IMG/VR virus record: IMGVR_UViG_3300027862_000004
Location: 1 to 58,430 of that record
Length of the DNA: 58,430 nt
Source: a virus
Strand: one strand, 5' to 3'
Part shown: positions 6,937-14,603 of the stretch, piece after piece
Layout: each line of letters begins with the position of its first letter
How positions within the stretch are numbered: the first letter of the stretch is position 1
Notes under the pieces: model-generated
The model's input: only the letters and a program-made list of their open reading frames with translations
The model's database searches: none
What the model was told of the DNA's origin: nothing
Program-made: the position numbers and the translations under genes

Positions 6937-9327
6937 ATGAGTCTGCCGTTTCTTCTCCTCCTCGGTGGCACGTCTGGGACTGTTACCGTTACCCAGACGC
7001 AAGCCGAGATCTTTGCGACTGGCGATCCCTCTGCGATCGCCACACAGACCTCGGTTGAAGCCTTCGGACTCTCCACACCGAGCGCCTTCGGCACCCAGAC
7101 CTACGCGGAAGTCTTTGGCAGTCCTCCGCCGAGCGCCATCGAGACGCAGATCTATGCGGAGATCTTCGGTGAAGTACGTCAAGCCGTTTTCACCAATGCC
7201 GATATCTTTATCGGCATTGTGTGGATGGAGCTCACCACGCGTTCCGGCGTCCAATATGTCTGGTCCGATCGGCGCCTTCCAGATCCCAGTTCCTATTACC
7301 TCGGGAATAAAGAACCGCGCGTGATCGAATGGCAGCGCATTCGGCGAGCGTTCAGTGGGATGAATGGGGAGTATGAAACCTCGGACTTCGGTGTCACTCT
7401 CTCCGATACCGATCGCTTGCTGCGCGAGCTGGACAAGGAGAACGAACTCGTCAATGCGACGGTGATTGTGCGCATGATCACCGATCCCGGTCGGCGGCGG
7501 CTTGAACGGCCGCGTGTGATCTATCGCGGGATGGTCCGTCACGCAGCCCCAAAGGGCACACTCGAATACATCCTGACCATTAAAGATCCCTTCGCCGAGC
7601 AATTCTCGCTGTCCACGCAGAGTAGTCTCTTGCCCCATCGCACGGTGACACGAACGGATTTTCCCAATTGCACCGTCGACAAAATTCGTTCGTCAGCAGA
7701 AGGCTACACGACGAATGGGACTGGTGCAATTGGCGTCGGAACGATCAACGTCCATGCGGGCGTGGGGCAATTTGCCCCAGGGGACATCTTCAGGTTCTCT
7801 GGACATACCACCGTCTATACTGCCTCTGATGGCTCTGGGACAGACCCAGAAACGAGTCTGACGTTTACACCGAACCTGACGAATGCCGTGATTGTCGGTG
7901 AGACGATTACGCAAGACCCCTCGCACAGCGTGCCGACCTCGATGGGCTTTCGTGTGCCGATTGTGTATGGCTACATCACGGACCGGAAGATCATTAGCGG
8001 AGAGGATGCTGGCGACGGACAGGGACCGGTACTCTATGTCGGGGATCGGGTGCTCAGTGATGGAAAGACCTATGCGGAGTTTCTTTGGGCTGGACATGCG
8101 TGCTATTCACCGAGCGATCGCCCGTTCACGATGCTGTATTTCTTCAACAATGCCCTCGATGATATGGCGGTTGGAACGTTCTATCATAATGCGCTGATTT
8201 TGCATGTCGCGAATCTGGCGACTGAAGCCGGAGCGGGCGGACGAGCGGCTGTGCCAGGGTATGGGAACTGGACGGCACTGGGTTTCACGACGCCGTATGT
8301 GGACTACGGTGGGCGTCGCTACACCGTGTTCTTTCTACGAGGCTTGCTCCGCGATTGGGCGCTCGGCGTGATGCCAGCGCCCTTTGCCCTCGGGGGCATC
8401 CCGATGTGCGTCAACGCTTATGGGGTAGAGACACATGGTGACGGCAGCGGAGCACTCATCAGTAATGGATTGCTGCAATATCAGCATGCCGTCGTGAACT
8501 GGTTCCCGCCGATTGGGAATGGCTATCAATCCGGCGCGTGGTTGACGGCGCCAGTCTTCCCTGATGGCACCTCGATGATTGAGGAAAATAGTTTTCTCGT
8601 GGCCAATGCGCAATCAAAGGTCTATGTCAATCCGCTCGGATTTCGAGGGGATTTTATCATCGGGGCAGGGAATGAAACCGTCACCGCTCGAGAACTGATT
8701 GCTCGGTTCAATGTCTCCTTCGGGGTGAATGCCGGATTCAATTTGAATACACAGTTTTTCATTCGATTGGTGAATACCAACTTGGCGACAACGGCGTTGG
8801 CGAACCCCCTCGGCTATGTGCGGGATATCTTTGCCGGCACCTTCGAAATCGAGCCGCTCGACCGGGAACTGTATACCGCGTTGGATTACCGGCATACGCA
8901 GGACTATTTGAAACGTGCACCGGACGGTTGGCGGTCGTCGCTCGGTGGTGTTGTCGAGGTGGAGAATAGTGGAGCCACCTCAACGTTCGGAAGTAAGACC
9001 ACGTTTTCGCAGTTCAAGATGTTCATGATTCGTGGGAAGAACCGTGCAGAGGACGCTGATGAGTATGTGGCTGGAACGGATACCGCTAATGCTGTGCTGG
9101 CGCTAGCCCTCGCACGCTATTCGGCGATCCAGCACTTACCGAAATTACAGACAGGTCCAGCGGGGTATAATTACGAGTTGGGCGACGTGGCGTTGATCTC
9201 GCACTATGAAGGGTTGAGCAGTATTGGATGGACCGATGCGCCGTGCAGGTTAGAACGCACGGAATATGACCCGTCGCAGTTCACGGCGTTTTTGGAGTGG
9301 TATTATTTACCACCGGTGTTAGTGTAG
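6937..9327 (+). CDS. Large tail-tip / baseplate hub protein
   Basis: A protein of 796 aa from ATG 6937. That start lies one base after the stop of an 18-codon leader ORF (6876), which would allow coupling; a GTG at 6886 is an alternative. The N-terminus has three 17-aa repeats ending in AEIF or AEVF. From about residue 70 the sequence resembles phage tail-tip/hub proteins: RVIEWQRIRRAFSGMNGEYE, SDFGVTLSDTDRLLRELD and VIYRGMVRHAAP. The C-terminus (YNYELGDVALISHYEGLSS, then a Trp-Tyr-rich tail) fits hub proteins that define substrate contact. No hydrolase motif was recognised. Confidence 0.75.
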   Translation: MSLPFLLLLGGTSGTVTVTQTQAEIFATGDPSAIATQTSVEAFGLSTPSAFGTQTYAEVFGSPPPSAIETQIYAEIFGEVRQAVFTNADIFIGIVWMELTTRSGVQYVWSDRRLPDPSSYYLGNKEPRVIEWQRIRRAFSGMNGEYETSDFGVTLSDTDRLLRELDKENELVNATVIVRMITDPGRRRLERPRVIYRGMVRHAAPKGTLEYILTIKDPFAEQFSLSTQSSLLPHRTVTRTDFPNCTVDKIRSSAEGYTTNGTGAIGVGTINVHAGVGQFAPGDIFRFSGHTTVYTASDGSGTDPETSLTFTPNLTNAVIVGETITQDPSHSVPTSMGFRVPIVYGYITDRKIISGEDAGDGQGPVLYVGDRVLSDGKTYAEFLWAGHACYSPSDRPFTMLYFFNNALDDMAVGTFYHNALILHVANLATEAGAGGRAAVPGYGNWTALGFTTPYVDYGGRRYTVFFLRGLLRDWALGVMPAPFALGGIPMCVNAYGVETHGDGSGALISNGLLQYQHAVVNWFPPIGNGYQSGAWLTAPVFPDGTSMIEENSFLVANAQSKVYVNPLGFRGDFIIGAGNETVTARELIARFNVSFGVNAGFNLNTQFFIRLVNTNLATTALANPLGYVRDIFAGTFEIEPLDRELYTALDYRHTQDYLKRAPDGWRSSLGGVVEVENSGATSTFGSKTTFSQFKMFMIRGKNRAEDADEYVAGTDTANAVLALALARYSAIQHLPKLQTGPAGYNYELGDVALISHYEGLSSIGWTDAPCRLERTEYDPSQFTAFLEWYYLPPVLV
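6994..7176 (+). repeat. 51-bp tandem repeats in the tail-tip gene
   Basis: Units begin at 6994, 7045, 7096 and (partial) 7147. Each full unit encodes 17 residues of the form QT.AEIFxxxxPSAIxT. Three full units and a partial one are visible. The function is unknown; this may be a flexible N-terminal spacer. Confidence 0.8.
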
Positions 9328-9405
9328 AGAATTGCTGGGCCGCATGAGTGCGTCTTCTGTGACGAAGGCGATCATCACCAATGTGAACCGATCATTGAGA
9401 AAGCC

Positions 9406-9669
9406 GTGTTAAATCGACGAGCACCGGACGCCATCAAACAAGAGCGGTCGGATTTGCTGGCGTGGCTGAATATCGAACAGCGCAAAGCGGCGCGCTGGTC
9501 TCGGAATGCAGGGGGCCTGTATGAATTCAATCTGACTGGGCCAGAATTGATGCGAATTCGACTGGCTTTGACCGCGATCTCAGATGGTGAGTGGCAGTGT
9601 CGGTTTGTGGCTGATGACAAACGCTGCTGTCAACTTCCGACGGATCACGATGGGGATCACGCGTTCTGA
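9406..9669 (+). CDS. Small protein with paired cysteine/histidine motifs
   Basis: An 87-aa product from GTG 9406. The same frame stays open upstream to the TAG of the tail-tip gene and encodes HECVFCDEGDHHQCEP, a zinc-ribbon-like motif, just before this start. The true protein may therefore begin at the ATT codon at 9331 or arise by read-through of TAG 9325-9327. The C-terminus has a second Cys/His cluster (CRFVADDKRCCQLPTDHDGDH). The gene sits between the tail-tip gene and the endolysin. No function can be assigned. Confidence 0.6.
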   Translation: MLNRRAPDAIKQERSDLLAWLNIEQRKAARWSRNAGGLYEFNLTGPELMRIRLALTAISDGEWQCRFVADDKRCCQLPTDHDGDHAF

Positions 9670-9678
9670 GATACTGCC

Positions 9679-10206
9679 ATGACAGAAGACCAGTTTCTTG
9701 ACAATCTGGGCAAAATCGAAGGGCTCAAGTATAGCGAGCCGCCTGACGTAGATCAACCGACTGCGAGTTATGGGATCACGCTTCCTGTGTTACATGACTA
9801 TCGTGGCCATGACTGCACTGTAGCTGACCTTAAAGTTTTGTCGGTCCAAGAAGCGCGCGAGATTGCCCGATGGGAGATGCGCCGTGCACTGGCGGTGTAC
9901 CGATTCAGTGAACTGGCCGACGAGCATCTGCGTGTGCAACTCGTGGATTTTGCCTACAACAGCGGACCGGAACGCGCCATCCGGTGGCTGCAACGCGCGC
10001 TGGGGATTCCTCTGGCACAGGCAACCAATCACTTGACTGATGAGTTAATTAACCTTGTGAATGTGACCTCTGGCGTAGTGGTGAATAACGCCTTGGTCGC
10101 AGCGCGGTTGCGCATGCTCGATGATGTCACGGATACCGGTGTGGTGAACAAGCGCTATGAAGAAGGCTTGGCATCGCGTGCGTTGTCCTTTGGGGTGTTT
10201 GATTGA
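9679..10206 (+). CDS. Endolysin, GH108-type N-acetylmuramidase
   Basis: A 175-aa protein that would cleave peptidoglycan at lysis. The N-terminus (FLDNLGKIEGLKYSEPPDVD then ASYGITLPVLHDYRG, residues 5-45) matches the catalytic region of glycoside hydrolase family 108, with the expected Glu at about residue 14 in IEG rather than the usual EGG. The next segments, VADLKVLSVQEAREIARWEM and VQLVDFAYNSGPERAIRWLQ, are the helical part of the family. There is no signal peptide, so a holin would be needed. A lipoprotein gene lies downstream, consistent with a lysis cassette. Confidence 0.85.
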   Translation: MTEDQFLDNLGKIEGLKYSEPPDVDQPTASYGITLPVLHDYRGHDCTVADLKVLSVQEAREIARWEMRRALAVYRFSELADEHLRVQLVDFAYNSGPERAIRWLQRALGIPLAQATNHLTDELINLVNVTSGVVVNNALVAARLRMLDDVTDTGVVNKRYEEGLASRALSFGVFD

Positions 10207-10326
10207 GCGGTGATCTTGATTTGCGACGCGGGGATGCCTTCGAACTAAGCCAATTCCGGACGAATCAGAGGGTGATGAGTTTCAGCATCGGTCCACCCTC
10301 CCCGCTTCGCTTCAAAAAGGAAAGAC

Positions 10327-10773
10327 ATGCGCGCTTTATTGTGTATCATTTTAGTACTCTCACTCAGTTGCGCGAAGCCTCGCCATGTGGCTGTCACGGT
10401 GGATGCTGCGCTGTACGGGGCATTGGAAGAGATCCACAGTACGGAACAGATGGCGCTCTGCGGTGCGCCGTCGTGTGCTAATCGAGTGGACATGCCGATC
10501 GCTGGCTGGTCACACGGTCAGAGTGTGGCATTCAATCGCGCCTTACTTCCGCTTGCAGAATCGGGACGGCAACTGAATGTTCGTTTAGTGGGGTGGCAAC
10601 CGGGCCAACCGGCTCCAGCCGAAGTTGTCACACTTGTGAATGGGTTGGGCCAATCGCTCACCGCAGTTCTGATGTCATTTCCGGCTGGTTCGACGAAGGA
10701 GAGATTGCTGGTGTCCATTGCGACGATTCAGCAAATTGTGCTGTCGCTGTTGAATCAATTGCTGTCGAAGTGA
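10327..10773 (+). CDS. Small lipoprotein next to the endolysin
   Basis: A 148-aa protein with a clear lipoprotein signal: a hydrophobic stretch (LLCIILVLSL) ending in a lipobox LSLSC with Cys at about residue 15. The start has a strong site (AAAAGGAAAGAC-ATG). Placement after the muramidase suggests an outer-membrane role in lysis such as a spanin component, but it is longer than typical o-spanins and not proline-rich, so this is inference. The C-terminus is helical (TIQQIVLSLLNQLLSK). The 120 bases upstream hold no gene. Confidence 0.75.
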   Translation: MRALLCIILVLSLSCAKPRHVAVTVDAALYGALEEIHSTEQMALCGAPSCANRVDMPIAGWSHGQSVAFNRALLPLAESGRQLNVRLVGWQPGQPAPAEVVTLVNGLGQSLTAVLMSFPAGSTKERLLVSIATIQQIVLSLLNQLLSK

Positions 10774-10777
10774 TCAG

Positions 10778-10966
10778 ATGGATATAAACACATTTTTGCA
10801 GTGGCAAGCGCTGATCACGCAAGCGGTGGGTCTGGGTGTCCAATCGTGGAAGGCGATTCATTTGCTGCTTCAAGATGCTGGGCATGATGATGTCGAGATC
10901 GCCACGCTGAAACCGAAGTGGGATCTGCTCGTGGAGGACATCCGTCGCGCCGCGGAAGAGCCATGA
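10778..10966 (+). CDS. Small phage protein of lysis region
   Basis: A 62-aa helical protein, starting 5 bases after the lipoprotein gene and overlapping the next small ORF by 4 bases. It has an N-terminal amphipathic helix (FLQWQALITQAVGLGVQSW) and a charged C-terminus. Similar short proteins often sit near phage endolysins; their function is not established. It has no clear transmembrane segment. Confidence 0.65.
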   Translation: MDINTFLQWQALITQAVGLGVQSWKAIHLLLQDAGHDDVEIATLKPKWDLLVEDIRRAAEEP

Positions 10967-11055
10967 CCCTACGCATCGGCCTGAGTTGCTTTCACGTCGA
11001 AAGGCTGGACGCGGCGCCGCTCGCGACGAATCAACCGCTGTTTGAGGCGACGTGA
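10963..11055 (+). CDS. Very small ORF, unknown
   Basis: A 30-aa ORF whose ATG overlaps the upstream stop (ATGA) and whose stop overlaps the downstream ATG (TGATG). The tight chain of overlaps is the main reason to list it. No motif is visible. Confidence 0.35.
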   Translation: MTLRIGLSCFHVERLDAAPLATNQPLFEAT

Positions 11056-11573
11056 TGACGTCGTGGTGCCTGTCGTATCGGGCAGACCCGCATGCCTTGC
11101 CCCTTGCCGACCGGCACTACAACCGGCAAGCGGTCGGCAGCAATCAGTTCGTACCACCTGGCCGCTGTCTCGTGCTCTTGACAGCGGCGGCTGATGCCTT
11201 ATGGGTGACGTCGTGGCCCTTGGCGGCCTACGTCAAGCACGCGTGGGCGGGCGCGTGGCTGTGCAGCTGCTTCCGCAATGAAAGCGCCGTGCTGTCGAGC
11301 GACCTAATTCGGGCCGCTGTCGCGCTTACGCGAGCAAAGTGGCCCGTGCCGGCGCTCGGGATGATTACCTTCGTGGACCCGACGAAGACGCGACCAAAGC
11401 GCGATCCGGGGCGCTGTTTTCTGCGAGCGGGTTTTCGCCCAGCTGGCCGCACTCAAAGCGGCCTCCATGCCCTGCAACTGCTACCGGCTGAGATGCCGGC
11501 CGCTGATTATTCGCTCACGCAGCCAACCCTTTTTGGCGATGCGCTAGCACACACGGAGCCGTTGCAGCCATGA
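11055..11573 (+). CDS. Acetyltransferase-like protein
   Basis: A 172-aa protein of a type recurrent in phages and their hosts: YRADPHALPLADRHYNRQAVG near the N-terminus, a hydrophobic WVTSWPLAAYVKHAWAGAW stretch, then CSCFRNES, MITFVDPTKTRPKRDPGRC and FLRAGFRPAGRT. The last block resembles the acyl-CoA-binding and C-terminal region of GNAT acetyltransferases (Arg-rich loop, then the FxxAGF strand). The substrate is unknown. It is GC-richer than the flanking tail genes and begins a short accessory run. The next ORF overlaps by 4 bases. Confidence 0.6.
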   Translation: MTSWCLSYRADPHALPLADRHYNRQAVGSNQFVPPGRCLVLLTAAADALWVTSWPLAAYVKHAWAGAWLCSCFRNESAVLSSDLIRAAVALTRAKWPVPALGMITFVDPTKTRPKRDPGRCFLRAGFRPAGRTQSGLHALQLLPAEMPAADYSLTQPTLFGDALAHTEPLQP

Positions 11574-11650
11574 TCACGACGAACGCCATCAAAGTCGCGC
11601 ACACCTTTCTCGGACTGCAACAGGAGGTATTGCCTCTAGAGGCGAGTTGA
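11570..11650 (+). CDS. Very small ORF, unknown
   Basis: A 26-aa ORF with ATGA overlap to the upstream stop. Its sequence (IKVAHTFLGLQQEV) resembles the first helix of some phage cell-wall hydrolase domains, so it could be a truncated remnant, but it is too short to tell. Confidence 0.3.
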   Translation: MITTNAIKVAHTFLGLQQEVLPLEAS

Positions 11651-11657
11651 TGTTCCT

Positions 11658-11933
11658 ATGCGCACCTGCCTCAGTTGCGGTCGCGAGATCGCCAAGAACT
11701 GGCGCTGCCACACGTGTGTCAAGGCAGGATTGGGAACCCCCCCTCCACGTGGCCCGATCCGCGTGCAATTATGTGCCCTGCGCCCTAGCGGCGTCGGCTA
11801 CGTGATGTCCGCGCGCAGTCTGCCGGCCGTTTGGCAATGGTTAAGCGTGCACGTCCGTCGTCGGGCTGGACGGGGACGCCAGTGGGTAGAACGGACCGGT
11901 GAGCCAGCGACTCGGCCAGAGTTCAAGCGGTAG
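11658..11933 (+). CDS. Zinc-ribbon-like small protein
   Basis: A 91-aa product beginning MRTCLSCGREI then CHTCVKAG, two CxxC pairs about 12 residues apart that could bind zinc. The C-terminal half is arginine-rich (VHVRRRAGRGRQW), suggesting nucleic-acid contact. It sits between the acetyltransferase-like and methyltransferase genes in a GC-rich stretch. The C-terminal part could be out-of-frame noise, so the exact extent is uncertain. Confidence 0.45.
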   Translation: MRTCLSCGREIAKNWRCHTCVKAGLGTPPPRGPIRVQLCALRPSGVGYVMSARSLPAVWQWLSVHVRRRAGRGRQWVERTGEPATRPEFKR

Positions 11934-12043
11934 CGCCTTCGCTGGGGTTGACGAGGATGGTCTAGGTGGGGCGATCGGCGGACGACCGATAGGGAAGGCA
12001 GGCAGCCACTCTGGACGGTCCTGAGCGATTCCGGTCGGCCACC

Positions 12044-12808
12044 ATGCTCGAAACCTCCACCATCGTCCGCGCCCGTGACTTCCGCACCCGCTGGCTCCAT
12101 CGCCGGGCAACTGAGCTCGGCGAACCATGGCGGATGCACCGCAAACTTTGGGAATTCGCCCAAATTGCCCAAGTCTATGCCGAGCGTCTCGTCTTTGGTG
12201 GGCGTGTGCTCGGCTTCGGTGTGGGCCGGGAGCCGCTGCCGGCGTGGTTTGCCTGCCGCGGCGCGGACGTGGTCGCCACGGACCGGCCGGATGCGGCGCC
12301 CGAGTGGGCGGACACTGGGCAGTGGGCACGCGGACTCGACGACCTGCGTCGACCGTGGTGCCCGGACGCGGTGTTCACCAATCGTGTGCGGTTCGAACCG
12401 GTGGACATGAACGCTATTCCGTTTCACCTGCGAGATTTCGATCTGACGTGGTCCTGCGGGTCGTTTGAGCACATCGGGGGATTTGATCAGAGTATCGAGT
12501 TTTTTTCGCGGCAGATGCAGTGCTTGTGTCGTGGAGGGCTCGCCGTGCATACCACGGAATATGCACCACAGAATGATCAACCGACGTTGAATGCACCGAC
12601 ACTCGTGTCGTTCAGGCTGCAAGAACTCCAGCGACTTATCGATCGCGTAACGGCAGACGGCGGAGAGTTCTTCCCACTCGATGTGGTGCCAGGTGATGAG
12701 CCAGAAGATTTGCGAATTGATGTCGAGCCGTACACACCTGAGCACTTGTCGCTACGTATTGGCCACTGTGTGACCACGTCGATTGTGCTCATTGCGCAGA
12801 AGATTTAG
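12044..12808 (+). CDS. Class I SAM-dependent methyltransferase
   Basis: A 254-aa protein. Motif I is VLGFGVGREPLPAWF (about residues 60-75), followed by an acidic strand end ADVVATDRPD that would bind the SAM ribose. A later DLTWSCGSFEHIGGFDQ (about residues 140-157) resembles the motif IV/post-motif region of small-molecule or glycan methyltransferases found beside glycosyltransferase genes. It lacks the DPPY/NPPY motif of DNA methylases, so DNA is an unlikely target. The substrate is unknown. It is GC-rich and likely acquired with the neighbouring accessory genes. Confidence 0.72.
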   Translation: MLETSTIVRARDFRTRWLHRRATELGEPWRMHRKLWEFAQIAQVYAERLVFGGRVLGFGVGREPLPAWFACRGADVVATDRPDAAPEWADTGQWARGLDDLRRPWCPDAVFTNRVRFEPVDMNAIPFHLRDFDLTWSCGSFEHIGGFDQSIEFFSRQMQCLCRGGLAVHTTEYAPQNDQPTLNAPTLVSFRLQELQRLIDRVTADGGEFFPLDVVPGDEPEDLRIDVEPYTPEHLSLRIGHCVTTSIVLIAQKI

Positions 12809-12826
12809 AACCACTAAGGAGTGTGC

Positions 12827-12952
12827 ATGGGGTGGATCATTCGCCTGTTACGGCGATTGCTTGAGCGAAGAAAACCAGCCATCGACTTGGCCGTGAGTCG
12901 GCAGTGGTTGATCGAGCATAAAGTGCGGACGGATAAGAAAGAGGATGAATGA
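12827..12952 (+). CDS. Small basic protein
   Basis: A 41-aa ORF with a good ribosome site (CTAAGGAG 6 bases before ATG). The sequence has an N-terminal amphipathic Arg/Leu helix (GWIIRLLRRLLERRKP), then a charged tail. It is the last plus-strand gene before a long minus-strand block, and the two transcription units converge just after it. Function is unknown. Confidence 0.5.
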   Translation: MGWIIRLLRRLLERRKPAIDLAVSRQWLIEHKVRTDKKEDE

Positions 12953-12963
12953 CTTGAAGGTGA

Positions 12964-13155
12964 TTATTTTATGCTTTCCTCTTTTAGGATAACACGCGCT
13001 TCATCGAGTGCGGCACTAACGCCAGTATGAAACTGTTGCATCATCATGTTAAAAGCTAATTCGCAGAATTCGTGCTCCGTTGTGGTGTAACGCACACGAT
13101 AGAGTTCTTTGGCGTCATAACGTGCATCAGCCTCTATTTTTAATTTTTCAATCAT
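12964..13155 (-). CDS. Small hypothetical early protein
   Basis: A 63-aa product from the ATG at 13155, chosen because AAAAAGGA lies 8 bases upstream. In-frame ATGs at 13164 and 13197 would add 3 or 14 residues. The sequence is helical and charged, with CELAFNMMMQQFHTGVSAAL in the middle. It is the last gene of the minus-strand small-gene block. No family was recognised. Confidence 0.55.
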   Translation of the reverse strand: MIEKLKIEADARYDAKELYRVRYTTTEHEFCELAFNMMMQQFHTGVSAALDEARVILKEESIK

Positions 13156-13337
13156 TGCGCGCATCCTTTTTGCATGGAAAGTGTTCTGTACTATCATTCT
13201 TGGCTAATTGTAGTGACAGCCGTAATGGCCCAGCGTAGCCGCATGAACACCGCATACACCACATGTTGATTGTGGGGAAATGCTCGATCGTCATGACATG
13301 TAGGGGCGTACTTTATTTCCTTTTACAGGATACGTGC

Positions 13338-13421
13338 TGGGCGGCGGCTGTTCTCGAATCTCTCCAAGAGACCCGACTCTCTCGAAGGACTACGCAGTCG
13401 AGCTGCGTCAGCCACCGCCCA
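13338..13421. other. Structured inverted-repeat element (three-way junction fold)
   Basis: Bases 13338-13350 pair with 13409-13421 over 13 positions with one G-U/G-T wobble. Inside are two further hairpins: 13392-13397 with 13403-13408 (ACGCAG/CTGCGT, 5-base loop) and 13367-13371 with 13378-13382. This gives a compact three-way junction of about 84 bases between two minus-strand genes. It has a tRNA-like size but no valid T-arm or anticodon arm on either strand, so I do not call a tRNA. Confidence 0.6.
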
Positions 13422-13429
13422 ACTTGGTA

Positions 13430-13663
13430 CTAGCCTTGTACGTTTGGTGAAATTGGATAGATGAGTCCTGTTCCAAATAGCCATTCCGCGTTGATACAAT
13501 CACCACCGTCAGTTATGATGACGCGTGCGGTCGTACCAATTTGAGCACCGACTGATGTTGTATAGCGATTGAACACTGTCATCGCTTCTTGAGCGGAGAC
13601 GAAACGACAGACATATTCATACTGGTCATCAGCGAAAAACTGACAGACAGAGAATTCGTTCAT
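13430..13663 (-). CDS. Small hypothetical protein
   Basis: A 77-aa product directly downstream of the coiled-coil gene, which ends at 13664. The sequence is mixed alpha/beta (FSVCQFFADDQYEYVCRF, then TTARVIITDGGDCINAEWLF), with no recognisable family. Position in a run of tightly packed minus-strand genes supports it being real. Confidence 0.6.
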   Translation of the reverse strand: MNEFSVCQFFADDQYEYVCRFVSAQEAMTVFNRYTTSVGAQIGTTARVIITDGGDCINAEWLFGTGLIYPISPNVQG

Positions 13664-14005
13664 TTATTTCTCTTCTGTTTCTGCAACACCTTGCATCACT
13701 TGCCACGCACGGTACTCAGCGTCATATCCGGCTTCATGCATCCACTCATGCATCTGCATGAGTGCCTGTTTGAGACGAATGTTTTCTTTGGCAAGCCGGC
13801 TATTCTCCTCAGCTAAATCATCACACTCACTGATGAGTCCTTGAACACGCCGCTTGGTTGATACTTCGGCTCGTTCATTCTCTTTACGCACTCGGTCTGC
13901 TTCGTCTTCGGCATCACTAAGCTGGTCTTGATGCTCCTGTTCGTTCGCTTCCCACTCGCGTTGCTGGTCGTGTGTCAGGTCGTACCAATCAGTTGGTCTG
14001 GTCAT
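13664..14005 (-). CDS. Coiled-coil hypothetical protein
   Basis: A 113-aa, highly charged protein. It starts WYDLTHDQQREWEANEQEHQ and continues as a long heptad-like helix (about residues 25-90: DEADRVRKENERAEV, LAEENSRLAKENIRLKQAL). Its ATG overlaps the stop of the upstream gene (ATGA at 14002-14005). It is probably a structural or adaptor protein of the early region. No family was recognised. Confidence 0.65.
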   Translation of the reverse strand: MTRPTDWYDLTHDQQREWEANEQEHQDQLSDAEDEADRVRKENERAEVSTKRRVQGLISECDDLAEENSRLAKENIRLKQALMQMHEWMHEAGYDAEYRAWQVMQGVAETEEK

Positions 14006-14181
14006 GGCTCGTTTCTCCGTGACAGCACCGCTTCACACGCGGTACAGCGCTCTTCCATTAAGCGGATCTCTTTCCGTAGATGCACCAGCATTTCCACCAA
14101 TTGCGTCGTGGAAAAGGTCTTATAGCTCTGTGTCAAAAGATGCAGGCGCGTTGGTTCGGATTCTTCTTTCTTCGGAGTCAT
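14002..14181 (-). CDS. Small hypothetical protein
   Basis: A 59-aa product. I use the ATG at 14181 because it overlaps the upstream stop (ATGA), the pattern of its neighbours. The sequence is helical (FSTTQLVEMLVHLRKEIRLM) with a single CTAC near the end. The chain of 4-base overlaps suggests one translationally coupled operon. Confidence 0.6.
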   Translation of the reverse strand: MTPKKEESEPTRLHLLTQSYKTFSTTQLVEMLVHLRKEIRLMEERCTACEAVLSRRNEP

Positions 14182-14378
14182 TGATGTTTCAACTTGGCGA
14201 GTGCGGCGTACTTCGCCCAATATTCTGGGAAGGCGGTTTTGAGCCGTTGCTTGTTGTCAGCATCGGCGGAGTACCAGAGTTTTCCTAACCCAGAGACAAA
14301 TCCTCCACCGTAGCGCCACATCGCGTTCACGATTTCGTTGTCGTCAACAGGATCATGTGTTATCAGACGTTTAGTCAT
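14178..14378 (-). CDS. Small hypothetical protein
   Basis: A 66-aa product starting 3 bases after the upstream stop. It contains an aromatic, glycine-rich core (AMWRYGGGFVSGLGKLWYSA) and a C-terminal helix with FPEYWAKYAALAKLK. This type of short protein occurs in phage early regions. Function is unknown. Confidence 0.62.
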   Translation of the reverse strand: MTKRLITHDPVDDNEIVNAMWRYGGGFVSGLGKLWYSADADNKQRLKTAFPEYWAKYAALAKLKHQ

Positions 14379-14381
14379 TCT

Positions 14382-14603
14382 TCAACTCGGTTTCTGCCGG
14401 CGCTCGATACCGTCCCAATGCGCGGACTGCGCCTCAGCGGACAAATTCGCGAGCAGTTGTCGCAGGGCATGAAACCGCTGTTCGAATTCTTTGATGATCG
14501 CCTTATCCTGCGGCGAGAGGTGTTCATCGTGGAGGAGTTGTATGAGCGCGATACTAATGCGCTCCAATTGCGCATAGGTATCATAGAGGGTTTTAGCGTT
14601 CAT
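14382..14603 (-). CDS. Small helical hypothetical protein
   Basis: A 73-aa product of two predicted helices (LYDTYAQLERISIALIQLLH and IKEFEQRFHALRQLLANL), ending GIERRQKPS. It is the first gene after the 36-bp tandem repeats, which lie directly upstream on this strand. Its ribosome site (GAGGATC) is inside the last partial repeat. The repeats could therefore influence its expression. Confidence 0.65.
   Translation of the reverse strand: MNAKTLYDTYAQLERISIALIQLLHDEHLSPQDKAIIKEFEQRFHALRQLLANLSAEAQSAHWDGIERRQKPS

Noticed and set aside
11798-12745. Long minus-strand ORF opposite the methyltransferase
   Set aside because: Arg/Pro/His-rich composition typical of antisense shadow in GC-rich DNA; the plus-strand methyltransferase has clear motifs.
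13338-13421. A tRNA gene
   Set aside because: Size and outer stem are suggestive, but neither strand gives a proper T-arm or anticodon arm, and the 3' half of the outer stem is not preceded by a T-stem/loop.
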